Source: Thermoanaerobaculales bacterium (lineage in GTDB: Bacteria; Acidobacteriota; Thermoanaerobaculia; Thermoanaerobaculales; Sulfomarinibacteraceae). Taken from it: a stretch of 64,000 bases of DNA. Location: the NCBI GenBank assembly GCA_035358815.1, contig DAOPQC010000003.1:496001-560000 (forward strand). The letters run 5' to 3'. Under the pieces are notes generated by a model that saw only the letters and a program-made list of their open reading frames with translations, was not told the DNA's origin and searched no databases. Positions 17,951-24,905 of the stretch are shown piece after piece; position 1 is the stretch's first letter; every line of letters starts with the position of its first letter. Both the position numbers and the translations under genes were made by a program.

Positions 17951-18346
17951 ATGGGGAAGCAACGGTCGGAAGAGCACGAGGTCGTCGCGCTGGAGCGCGC
18001 CGCGCTCGAGCGCTGGGGGAAGGGCGATCCGGGCGGCTTTCTCGAGATCTGTGCGCCCGACGTCGTCTACTTCGACCCGAGCCTGGAGCGGCGAGTCGAC
18101 GGGCTGGCGGCGCTGACCCGCTACTACGAGGGTCTGTGGGGGACGGTGAGCTTCGAGCGCTTCGAGCTGATCAACCCGCAGGTCCACGTGGTGGGGGACG
18201 CGGCGATCCTGACCTTCAACTACGCCTCCTACGGTGCGGCCGGCGTGCCGTCCCGTTGGAACTGCACCGAGGTCTTCCGGCGGACGGGCGACACCTGGCG
18301 GATCATCCAGACCCACTGGTCCTACACGATCGCGAAGCGGGCGTGA
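17951..18346 (+). CDS. SnoaL/DUF4440-like NTF2-fold protein
   Basis: A 131-residue NTF2-like protein. ALERWGKGDPGGFLEICAPDVVYFDP, seen in pieces, is the canonical first helix-loop; LAALTRYYEGLW and EVFRRTGDTWRIIQTHWS match the C-terminal sheet of DUF4440/SnoaL-like enzymes. It could be a steroid-isomerase-like enzyme or a ligand-binding protein; no substrate can be inferred. GGAGGGAG directly precedes ATG 17951. Upstream 17775-17950 has no gene. Confidence 0.75.
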   Translation: MGKQRSEEHEVVALERAALERWGKGDPGGFLEICAPDVVYFDPSLERRVDGLAALTRYYEGLWGTVSFERFELINPQVHVVGDAAILTFNYASYGAAGVPSRWNCTEVFRRTGDTWRIIQTHWSYTIAKRA

Positions 18347-18461
18347 GCGATCGCGTCAGGACACTGAACCGCTCGTGGAAGCGGGCGCGGAAGTGGAGGG
18401 ATGCGGGGGGAAGGTCGAGGAGACCGAACTCCTCAGCTCGTGAGACCTCCACTTTGAGGCG

Positions 18462-18467
18462 TATACT
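18462..18467 (+). promoter_or_regulatory. -10 box of the toxin-antitoxin pair
   Basis: TATACT within GAGGCGTATACTC; nearly the same 13-mer forms the rpmE -10 region at 55157-55168. No clear -35 is seen at 17 bp. Confidence 0.45.
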
Positions 18468-18497
18468 CGAAGCAGCGTCCTGAGGAAGAGGTGTCGC

Positions 18498-18695
18498 GTG
18501 AAAGGGATCGAGTACGTAGTTGATGAGAATGGGAAGCGGCGAGCCGTTGTCATCGATCTCGAAGAGCACGGCGAGCTCTGGGAGGACGTGTACGACGCCT
18601 ACCTGGTCGAGCAGCGATCCACTGAGCCGACGGAGCCGTTGGACGATCTCGTGAACCGACTCCGCGCTCAGGGCAAGCTCGATGGAGAGAGGTAG
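18498..18695 (+). CDS. Putative antitoxin of a type II toxin-antitoxin pair
   Basis: A 65-residue acidic protein starting at GTG 18498 after GAGGAAGAGG. It opens with a strand-hairpin (GIEYVVDENGKRRAVVIDL) and continues with an acidic helix (EEHGELWEDVYDAYLVE), then a disordered, charged tail. Small acidic ORFs of this form sit in front of RelE/ParE toxins and bind them through the tail. It overlaps the toxin gene by 14 bp, the usual arrangement. Family assignment rests mostly on this context. Confidence 0.7.
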   Translation: MKGIEYVVDENGKRRAVVIDLEEHGELWEDVYDAYLVEQRSTEPTEPLDDLVNRLRAQGKLDGER

Positions 18696-18948
18696 GTACT
18701 CGATCATCTTCGCTCGGTCGGCGAGCAAGGAGCTCGAGTCTCTCGAACCCAAAGTCATTGCGCGAGTGCTCCCACGAGTCAAGGCCCTCTCCGAGAACCC
18801 ACGACCATCCGGCTGCAAGAAGCTCGCGGGAGGTGTCGATGCCTGGCGCATCCGGATCGGTGATTACCGCGTCATCTACCGTGTCGACGACACCGTGTCA
18901 TTGGTGACGGTGATGGTCGTGCGTCACCGCAGCAAGGCGTACGAGTGA
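18682..18948 (+). CDS. RelE/ParE-superfamily toxin
   Basis: An 88-residue basic protein with the RelE fold order. It begins YSIIFARSASKELESL, continues RVLPRVKALSENPRPSGCKKLAG, then WRIRIGDYRVIYRVDD and VTVMVVRHRSKAYE. The RIGDYRVIY strand and RHR-S-x-x-Y ending are hallmarks of mRNA interferases of the RelE type. It would cleave ribosome-bound mRNA unless held by the upstream antitoxin. Full length, with no visible lesion. Confidence 0.88.
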   Translation: MERGRYSIIFARSASKELESLEPKVIARVLPRVKALSENPRPSGCKKLAGGVDAWRIRIGDYRVIYRVDDTVSLVTVMVVRHRSKAYE

Positions 18949-18989
18949 TGTGCCCACGCCCGAGGAATGTTGCGTATCGCACCCCGTAG

Positions 18990-19127
18990 TCGACGATCTC
19001 CGCCATCGAGCGCGACCGGGTCAACCTCGGGGTGGAGCGGGCCAAGGTGCTCGCGCGGGCGCTGAAGGTGCACCCGGCGGTGCTGGTGTTCCCGAGCTGG
19101 GACGTCGAGCGCGAGTCCGCAGCGTGA
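18990..19127 (+). pseudogene. C-terminal remnant of an XRE-family helix-turn-helix regulator
   Basis: An open frame between a TAG and a TGA reads TISAIERDRVNLGVERAK, then VLARALKVHPAVLVFPSWD. This is the second half of an XRE domain: the 'S-I-E' recognition-helix end, then the LGVERAKVLARAL helix. The first half and any start codon are missing. It was probably the antitoxin or regulator of a lost neighbour. Confidence 0.65.
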
Positions 19128-19330
19128 CCCGGCGCCGGGTCGACTGCCCCGATGGCAGATCGGACGCGGATCCGGCTTCGCTTTCAGCTTCGCCGTGACA
19201 CGAGCGGAAGCGGGGGCCACTGCCGCACTGTCCCGCTGCCCCGTGCTCAGCGCCAAGGGCGATTGACGCCGCCAGCGGGGACGAGGACGGGAACGGGAAC
19301 GGGGACGAAGAGAGCGGGGCGCACGATCGC
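19128..19330. repeat. Repeat-rich gap before tRNA-Leu
   Basis: No gene is seen. A GGCTTCGC...GCCGTGACA unit (about 19165-19200) is a reversed relative of the repeats at 12.9 kb. A hexamer array GACGGGAACGGGAACGGGG lies at about 19278-19308. Confidence 0.65.
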
Positions 19331-19361
19331 CAGAAACAACAACGCCGGGAAGATCCCGGCG
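19331..19361 (-). terminator. Intrinsic terminator of tRNA-Leu
   Basis: On minus, CGCCGGGA pairs with TCCCGGCG around a 3-nt loop, and TTGTTGTTT follows. The stem begins 14 bp after the encoded CCA. Confidence 0.8.
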
Positions 19362-19374
19362 CGATCAGAAAGCG

Positions 19375-19459
19375 TGGTGCCGAAGGCCGGACTCGAACCG
19401 GCACGGGTCGCCCCACACGGCCCTCAACCGTGCGCGTCTACCAATTCCGCCACTCCGGC
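19375..19459 (-). tRNA. tRNA-Leu(GAG)
   Basis: GCCGGAG pairs with CTTCGGC, then discriminator A and an encoded CCA. The anticodon loop TTGAGGG in CACGG/CCGTG gives GAG, which reads CUC/CUU. A long variable arm and the T-loop TTCGAGT are intact. Confidence 0.97.
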
Positions 19460-19472
19460 ACTCTCGCACCTC

Positions 19473-19501
19473 ATATTAGGTTCCAGCCCCCCGAATGGCA
19501 A
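19473..19501 (-). promoter_or_regulatory. Promoter of tRNA-Leu
   Basis: On minus: TTGCCA (19501-19496), a 17-bp spacer, TAATAT (19478-19473), then 13 bp to the tRNA 5' end. It overlaps the spacer just past the secG stop. Confidence 0.75.
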
Positions 19502-19505
19502 CGCC

Positions 19506-19898
19506 TCAGGAGCCCGGCGGCTGCTCCGCATCCGCTGGGGCCTGCTCCGGCGCGGGGATGACCTCGCCCTCCACCGGTCCGGTGAGATCCGGCGTTCCCT
19601 GGCCCGCCGGCGCCTGCTCGGCGGCCGGCGGCGGGCTGGTCGCGACCGCCTCCATCACCGATCCGTGGCGCTTGCCGGACATGATCGCGAGGGTCATCGA
19701 CAGCACCACGAAGAGCACGAACGACACCGTCGTCAGGCGGTGCATGACGTTGGTCCCGGTGCGCGGCCCGAACGAGGCCTGGCTGCCGGCGCCGCCGAAC
19801 GCGCCGGCGAGGTCGGCGCCCTTGCCCTGCTGCAGGAGCACGACGAGGATCAGGAAGATGCACACCAGGACGTACACGATGACGAGCAGTACGGTCAC
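19506..19898 (-). CDS. secG: Preprotein translocase subunit SecG
   Basis: A 130-residue accessory subunit of the SecYEG channel. Two membrane helices (residues about 2-22 and 50-72) flank the conserved loop VVLLQQGKGADLAGAFGGAGSQ with its downstream FGPRTGTNVMHRLT. The C-terminal 55 residues are a Pro/Ala/Glu-rich tail, longer than in E. coli SecG and likely periplasmic or disordered. The GTG start overlaps the tpiA stop by 4 bp (GTGA). The tpiA-secG order is common in bacteria. Confidence 0.93.
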   Translation of the reverse strand: MTVLLVIVYVLVCIFLILVVLLQQGKGADLAGAFGGAGSQASFGPRTGTNVMHRLTTVSFVLFVVLSMTLAIMSGKRHGSVMEAVATSPPPAAEQAPAGQGTPDLTGPVEGEVIPAPEQAPADAEQPPGS

Positions 19899-20665
19899 GA
19901 ATCAACTCCGGCGGCGCTCTCGGCCGCATCGCGCATGATAGCGCAAAACGAGTCGACGTCAAGACTTGCGCCGCCGATCAGGCCCCCGTCGACGTCCGCT
20001 TGCGCGAGCAGCTCACGGGCGTTGGCGGGCTTGAGGCTGCCGCCGTAGAGGATCCGCAGCCGCTGCGCCGGACCGGCGCCGAAGGTCCCGGCAAGCCGCC
20101 GCCGTAGCTCGGCATGCGCCTCCTGGGCCTGCTCTGTGGTGGCGTTGCGGCCGGTGCCGATCGCCCACACCGGCTCGTAGGCCAGCACCAGGTGGGCCGG
20201 GTCGAGGGCGCCGATGCCGCGGATCTGCCGCTCGAGAACGGCGAGCGTGGCGCCGGCCTCGCGCTCGGCCAGCGTCTCGCCGATGCACAGGATGACGTCG
20301 AGGCCGGCCGCCTGGGCGCGGGCCGCGCGCCGCACGACGGTGTCGTCGGTCTCGCCGAACAACGCGCGGCGTTCGCTGTGGCCGACGATCGCCCAGCGCA
20401 CGCCGAGCTCGAGGAGCATCGGCGCCGCGACCTCGCCGGTGAACGCCCCGTGGTCCTCCCAGTGGACGTTCTGGGCGCCGAGGCCGACGGCCGAGCCGGT
20501 CAGCAGCATCGCGGCGTGGGGCAGCGAGGTGAAGGGCGGGCAGACCACGACCTCGACGCTGCCGGGGACGTCCGCCTGGAGCAGGGCCTCGAGGAACGCG
20601 GCGGTCTCCGCCACGCCCTTGTGCATCTTCCAGTTGCCGACCACCAGCGGCCGTCGCGCGGCCAT
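19895..20665 (-). CDS. tpiA: Triosephosphate isomerase
   Basis: A 256-residue TIM barrel that interconverts dihydroxyacetone phosphate and glyceraldehyde-3-phosphate. Catalytic residues are in GNWKMHKG (Lys), AIVGHSERRALFGE (His) and AYEPVWAIGTGRNAT (Glu plus the mobile loop 6). ILYGGSLKPAN and GGLIGGASL bind the phosphate. ATG 20665 overlaps the pgk stop by one base; GTG 20668 is one codon longer. It is the third gene of gap-pgk-tpiA-secG. Confidence 0.97.
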   Translation of the reverse strand: MAARRPLVVGNWKMHKGVAETAAFLEALLQADVPGSVEVVVCPPFTSLPHAAMLLTGSAVGLGAQNVHWEDHGAFTGEVAAPMLLELGVRWAIVGHSERRALFGETDDTVVRRAARAQAAGLDVILCIGETLAEREAGATLAVLERQIRGIGALDPAHLVLAYEPVWAIGTGRNATTEQAQEAHAELRRRLAGTFGAGPAQRLRILYGGSLKPANARELLAQADVDGGLIGGASLDVDSFCAIMRDAAESAAGVDS

Positions 20666-21846
20666 CACGCCTCCAGGGCCGCGATCGCGGGCAGGACCTC
20701 GCCGGTGAGGTACTGCAGCGAGGCGCCGCCGCCGGTCGACACGTGGCCGATGGCGCCGGCGACCCCGGCGCGGTGGACCGCCATCACCGACTCGCCGCCG
20801 CCGACCACCGTGAACGCCTTCGAGGCGGCGAGCGCCGCGGCCACCGCCATCGTGCCGGCGGCGAACTGCTCGGTTTCGAAGACCCCCATCGGGCCGTTCC
20901 AGAACGCCGTCCGGGCAGCCGCGATCGCCGCCGCGTAGCGCTCCCGCGATGCCGGTCCGATGTCGACGATCATCAGGTCAGCCGGCACCGCGCCGGCCGC
21001 CACCACCTCGACCCGGGCCGGGCTCGCGATCGAGTCGGCCACCACCACGTCCGAGGGCAGCTCGAGCCGGACGCCCCGCTCCTTGGCCCGCTGCAGCACC
21101 GAGGTCGCCGTCTCGAGCATTTCCTGCTCGACCAGCGAACGGCCGACCGAGCGGCCCTGGGCGAGCAGCATCGTGTTCGCCATGCCGCCGCCGATCAGCA
21201 GCACCTCGACCCGTTCGAGCAGGGCCGCAAGCGGGGCGGTCTTGGTCGAGATCTTGGCGCCGCCGACGATCGCCACGTAGGGCTGCTCGGGGCTCACGAC
21301 CATCCGCGAGAGGGCCGCCACCTCCCGCTCCATGAGCACGCCGGCGGCCTTGCGGCCGGCCGAAAACAGCGCCGGCGCGGCGGCCACCGAGGCGTGGGCG
21401 CGGTGGGCGGTGCCGAAGGCGTCGTTGACGTAGTGGCTGAATGGCGCCGCGAGGCGCTTGGCGAACTCGGGGTCGTTGGCCTTCTCGCCCTTGTGGAACC
21501 TGAGGTTCTCGAGCAGCAGCAGCGAGCCGGGGGCGGCCTCGGCGGCCGCCGGGTCGAGGCAGTCAGGGAGGAAGCGCACCGGCCGCCCGAGGGCCTGCTC
21601 CAGGACCGCGACCACCGGGGCGAGCGAGTAGGCTGGGTCGGGCGCGCCGCCCTTGGCGTCGCCGAGATGCGAGCATGCCGCGACCACGCTCGCCCGCTCG
21701 AGCAGCCAGCGCAGGGTCGGCAGCGCTGCCTCGATCCGGGTGGCGTCCTGGACGACACCGGCCTTCACCGGGACGTTGAGGTCGAGCCGGAGCAGGACGC
21801 GGGCGCCGGCGAGATCGCGCAGGTCGCCGAGCGAAGGCAGGCTCAT
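20665..21846 (-). CDS. pgk: Phosphoglycerate kinase
   Basis: A 393-residue two-domain kinase that makes ATP from 1,3-bisphosphoglycerate. The N-domain has VLLRLDLNVPV, ACSHLGDAKGG and LLLLENLRFHKGEK, which bind 3-PG. The C-domain has PYVAIVGGAKISTK, VLLIGGGMANTML, TAFWNGPMGVFE and FTVVGGGESV, which bind nucleotide. HVSTGGGASLQYLTG near the end is canonical. The loop GDAKGGAPDPAYSL replaces the usual GRPKG, a mild divergence. The ATG overlaps the gap stop by 4 bp. Confidence 0.97.
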   Translation of the reverse strand: MSLPSLGDLRDLAGARVLLRLDLNVPVKAGVVQDATRIEAALPTLRWLLERASVVAACSHLGDAKGGAPDPAYSLAPVVAVLEQALGRPVRFLPDCLDPAAAEAAPGSLLLLENLRFHKGEKANDPEFAKRLAAPFSHYVNDAFGTAHRAHASVAAAPALFSAGRKAAGVLMEREVAALSRMVVSPEQPYVAIVGGAKISTKTAPLAALLERVEVLLIGGGMANTMLLAQGRSVGRSLVEQEMLETATSVLQRAKERGVRLELPSDVVVADSIASPARVEVVAAGAVPADLMIVDIGPASRERYAAAIAAARTAFWNGPMGVFETEQFAAGTMAVAAALAASKAFTVVGGGESVMAVHRAGVAGAIGHVSTGGGASLQYLTGEVLPAIAALEA

Positions 21847-22856
21847 GCCCGGTCCCTCCCGGCCATGAACTCGAGCAGGTCGACGCAGCGCAGGGCGTAG
21901 GCGTTCTCGTTGTCGTACCAGCCGACCACCCGGAAGAAGTCCGGAGCGACCTGCGAGACCAGCGGCAGGTCGATGACGGTGGAGTGGGTCTCGCCGATGA
22001 CGTCCGACGACACGATCGGGACCTCGGTCGCCTTGAGGATGCCTTTGAGCGAGCCGGCGGCGGCGTCGACGAAGGCGGCACGCAGCTCCGACACGTTGCC
22101 CTCGCGGCCCGCCACGAAGGTGAGGTCGCAGACCGAGGCGTCCGGCACCGGCACCCGCATCGCGGCGCCGTCGAGCTTGCCGGCGAGCTCCGGGTAGACC
22201 AGGCCGATCGCCTTGGCGGCGCCGGTCGAGGTCGGGATGATGTTGACCGCCGCTGCGCGCGCGCGCCGCATGTCCTTGGAGTGCTGGACGTCGAGGATGC
22301 GCTGGTCGTTGGTGTAGGCGTGGATCGTGGTCAGCCAGCCGTGGCGGATGCCGACCGTCTCGTGCACCACCTTGGCCATTGGCGCCAGGCAGTTGGTGGT
22401 GCAGGAGGCGTTGGACACCACGTGGTGGGCGGCGGGGTCGTAGGACTCGTGGTTGACGCCGACCACGAAGGTGGCGTCGACCTCCTTGCCGGGGGCGGTG
22501 ATGATGACCTTCTTGGCGCCGGCCTCGAGGTGGGCGCCGGCCTTGGCGCGGCTCACGAACAGCCCGGTGGCCTCGATCACGTAGTCGACGCCCAGGCTTC
22601 CCCAGGGCAGGCTGGCGGGGTCGCGCTCGGCGAGCACCTGCATCCGGTCGCCGTCGATGATCAGGTCGGTCCCCGCGACCTCGACGGTTCCGCGGTAGCG
22701 GCCGTGGACCGAGTCGTACTCGAACAGATAGCCCAGCATGTCCGGCGAGGTGAGGTCGTTGATCGCCACCAGGTCGAAGCCCTTGCGGACCTTGAGGTGG
22801 CGGGCAACCAGCCGACCGATCCTGCCGAAACCGTTGATCGCGACCTTGACGTTCAT
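21843..22856 (-). CDS. gap: Glyceraldehyde-3-phosphate dehydrogenase, type I
   Basis: A 337-residue phosphorylating GAPDH. The NAD fold is AINGFGRIGRLVAR with Asp34 in VAINDLT, which favours NAD+ over NADP+. The catalytic Cys152 lies in SNASCTTNCLAP and its His in TTIHAYTNDQ. C-terminal WYDNENAYALRCVDL is typical. GGAGGA is 6 nt before ATG 22856. It leads a four-gene operon with overlapping stops and starts, so translation of pgk, tpiA and secG is coupled to it. Confidence 0.97.
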   Translation of the reverse strand: MNVKVAINGFGRIGRLVARHLKVRKGFDLVAINDLTSPDMLGYLFEYDSVHGRYRGTVEVAGTDLIIDGDRMQVLAERDPASLPWGSLGVDYVIEATGLFVSRAKAGAHLEAGAKKVIITAPGKEVDATFVVGVNHESYDPAAHHVVSNASCTTNCLAPMAKVVHETVGIRHGWLTTIHAYTNDQRILDVQHSKDMRRARAAAVNIIPTSTGAAKAIGLVYPELAGKLDGAAMRVPVPDASVCDLTFVAGREGNVSELRAAFVDAAAGSLKGILKATEVPIVSSDVIGETHSTVIDLPLVSQVAPDFFRVVGWYDNENAYALRCVDLLEFMAGRDRA

Positions 22857-22891
22857 GGAGTCCTCCAGCCTTCTTCCCTCGAGGGCGAGGC

Positions 22892-22897
22892 AGTATA
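22892..22897 (-). promoter_or_regulatory. -10 box of the gap-pgk-tpiA-secG operon
   Basis: TATACT on minus, 35 bp before the gap start codon. No strong -35 partner. Confidence 0.5.
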
Positions 22898-22919
22898 ACA
22901 AAACGCCCGCCGCTGCTGT

Positions 22920-23090
22920 TTCTCCCTTTTCGACACATCCCGTTGCCGCGTCCCTCTTCCGCGCCCGGATCTGGCCTCTTTCAGTCATCCCCGTTCCGGC
23001 GCCCCGTTTCCACGCGCGATCAGGACATGGGGATCGTGGACGAGGGCCGCGAGTTGGGGTCAGGGGGGAAGCGGGGCGCGGGAACGGGAT
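22920..23090. repeat. Hexamer-rich gap between gap and tRNA-Glu
   Basis: Degenerate CCGCGTCCC/CCCGTT units (about 22930-23010) and AAGCGGGGCGCGGGAACGGG (about 23069-23089) flank about 60 bp of unrelated sequence. No gene is seen. Confidence 0.5.
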
Positions 23091-23166
23091 TGGCAGCGGG
23101 TACGGGATTCGAACCCGTGTTACCGGCGTGAGAGGCCAGCGTCCTAGGCCACTAGACGAACCCGCC
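23091..23166 (-). tRNA. tRNA-Glu(CUC)
   Basis: GGCGGGT pairs with ACCCGCT (a terminal G-U pair), then discriminator G and an encoded CCA. The anticodon loop CTCTCAC in CTGGC/GCCGG gives CTC. D-arm and T-arm (TTCGAAT loop) are complete. Confidence 0.96.
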
Positions 23167-23180
23167 GCGCAGGGAGCGAC

Positions 23181-23209
23181 ACGGTAGCACAGGGTCTGCT
23201 GGCGCGCAA
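23181..23209 (-). promoter_or_regulatory. Promoter of tRNA-Glu
   Basis: On minus: TTGCGC (23209-23204), 17 bp, then TGC-TACCGT with an extended -10 (TACCGT 23186-23181). It lies 14 bp before the tRNA. Confidence 0.65.
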
Positions 23210-23323
23210 GGACGGTCCGCGCTTCCGCGCCCGAAGGATGACCGAGCGCCCAGCTCAGACGCCAGGGATACGGGAGTGGGCGCGGTCGAGGGGTCGACTT
23301 CGCCACTGCACCATTGCCGACAC

Positions 23324-23360
23324 GGGCACGGAAGCGGGCGCGGAAGCGGAAGCGGGGAGA
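23324..23360. repeat. GCGGAA/GCGGGC hexamer array
   Basis: The second flavour of the hexamer family, ACGGAAGCGGGCGCGGAAGC and on, between tRNA-Glu and the PTS IIA gene. Confidence 0.7.
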
Positions 23361-23398
23361 GGATAGGGCGAGCCGGCGGCCGGCGCGGACGCCCCCTT

Positions 23399-23863
23399 CT
23401 ACTCCCCCTCCAGACGGCCGAGCCGCTCGAGGAAGTCGGAGGCGGTCTCGGCGCCGACCAGGCCCTCGAGGAAATCGCTGCGGCAGGCGAGCCGGGCCAG
23501 CCGCGCGAGCCCGGCGAGGTGGTCGGCGGCGGTGGTGCTGTCGCCGACCAGGCAAAAGGTCAGCCGCACCGACTGCTCGTCGACGGCCGGGTAGGGGATG
23601 CCGGACGGGTGGGTCGAGGCGGCCATGGCGAGCCGGCCGAGGCCCGGGACCTGGGCGTGGGGGACCGCGATCCCGCCGCCGATCCCGGTCGACATGACGC
23701 GCTCGCGCGCGAGCAGGCGCCTCGCCACCTCCTCGCCGTCGGCGATCAGGCCCGCCGCCTGGAAGACCGACCCGAACAGGTGCAGCAGCCCGTCGCGGTC
23801 CGCCACGTCGGGGTCGATGAGCACCAGGCCGCTCGCCAGCTGGCCGGAGAGACGCACCTTCAC
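23399..23863 (-). CDS. PTS EIIA-2 (fructose/nitrogen-type) domain protein
   Basis: A 154-residue stand-alone EIIA domain of the fructose/mannitol/PtsN type. The phospho-accepting histidine is His69 in TGIGGGIAVPHAQVPG. LTFCLVGDSTTAADHLAGLA is the family's second conserved block. With no PTS permease near, a regulatory role like PtsN (nitrogen PTS) is likelier than sugar transport, but this is inference. GTG 23863 is the only near start. The next gene on the same strand, 105 bp upstream, is an unrelated membrane protein. Confidence 0.85.
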   Translation of the reverse strand: MKVRLSGQLASGLVLIDPDVADRDGLLHLFGSVFQAAGLIADGEEVARRLLARERVMSTGIGGGIAVPHAQVPGLGRLAMAASTHPSGIPYPAVDEQSVRLTFCLVGDSTTAADHLAGLARLARLACRSDFLEGLVGAETASDFLERLGRLEGE

Positions 23864-23968
23864 CTCACGCCGCGCGGAGCTTAGGCCCGTTCAGATCGGG
23901 GTGCAAGGGCGCCGGCGGCCACCCGCCGGCTGCCCGCTCGCGGTTGCGACAGCCGCCCGCCCGCGGCC

Positions 23969-24694
23969 TCAGCCGCCGACCCGCGGCCGGTAGAAGTCGT
24001 GGTAGGCCTCCATGACGAACGCCGACGCCACCGGCATCGTGACCAGGAGGCCGACCAGACAGACCAGCGACCCGATCACGCCGAGCGCCACGTGCACCAC
24101 CGCCAGCACCACCGCCGGAGTGACGAAGCGCTGGGCGAAGCGCACGTTGTCGCTCAGCGCTTCGACCGGCGCCTTGGCGGTGACCACGATCGCCGGGATC
24201 ACGAACATCGAGGCCGCCCCGGCGACCACGCTGACCGCCAGGCTGATGACGAACGACAGGATCTGGCCGAGGCACGGGATGTAGCCGAGGACGAATCCGA
24301 CGATCATCGAGACCGCCGCCGCGACCACCAGCACGAGCACGACCAGCAGGCCGGCGACACAGGTCCGCGCGAAGTCCTGGAAGCCCGCGAACAGCTCGCC
24401 GAACTCGGCCTCGCGGCCGTCCCGCAGCTTCTGGACGATCCCGTAGTAGCCGGCCATCAGGGGCCCGGCCAGGATCAGCGGGCCGACCACCGTGATCGCG
24501 GACAGGAGCAGGATGATGAACACGATCGCGAACCCGCCCACCAGCAGGCCGGCATTCGCGGTGAACAGAGCCCATGCTCGGTTGAGGTAGCCGCCGACAT
24601 CGACGCGGTCCGGCAGACCGGCGCTTGCGGACGCCGCGTCGGGCGGCGCCGCCGGCGGGAGGTCGGATCCATGGGGAGCGTCGTGATTCGTCAT
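23969..24694 (-). CDS. Multi-pass membrane protein, DUF975-like
   Basis: A 241-residue protein with a Pro/Ala-rich N-terminus (about 30 residues), then about five to six hydrophobic helices. GGYLNRAWALFTANAGLLVG and GPLILAGPLMAGYYGIVQKL, followed by GELFAGFQDFARTCVAGLL, match the DUF975 / glycerophosphodiester-phosphodiesterase membrane-domain pattern, including the glycine-rich paired helices. It likely helps membrane organisation or transport; no function is proved. GGAAGGGG is 7 nt before ATG 24694. A TAAGAT -10 lies at 24751-24746. Confidence 0.7.
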   Translation of the reverse strand: MTNHDAPHGSDLPPAAPPDAASASAGLPDRVDVGGYLNRAWALFTANAGLLVGGFAIVFIILLLSAITVVGPLILAGPLMAGYYGIVQKLRDGREAEFGELFAGFQDFARTCVAGLLVVLVLVVAAAVSMIVGFVLGYIPCLGQILSFVISLAVSVVAGAASMFVIPAIVVTAKAPVEALSDNVRFAQRFVTPAVVLAVVHVALGVIGSLVCLVGLLVTMPVASAFVMEAYHDFYRPRVGG

Positions 24695-24850
24695 CTGGTC
24701 ACCCCTTCCTTTGTGGAGGCTGCTGGAGTCGGTGCATCTTGCAGGATCTTACAGGACCGGGGAGGAACTCGGAAGCGGGCGCGAAAGCGGAAGTTGGCGA
24801 GTGCCGGCCAGCCCCCAACCCCTGACCCCCAATGCCCAATCCCTGCAGCG

Positions 24851-24878
24851 ACAGAAGAGCCGCCCCGAAGGGCGGCTC
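24851..24878 (-). terminator. Terminator of the 24906 secreted-protein gene
   Basis: On minus, GAGCCGCCC and GGGCGGCTC form a 9-bp stem around a stable TTCG loop, followed by TTCTGT. It is 28 bp past the stop codon. Confidence 0.65.
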
Positions 24879-24905
24879 CCGCGGAAGCACGGATTGAAAG
24901 CGGGC

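Noticed and set aside
23969..24694. Alternative call as an ABC permease
   Set aside because: No permease signature or ATPase partner; the Gly-rich paired helices fit DUF975-like proteins better.
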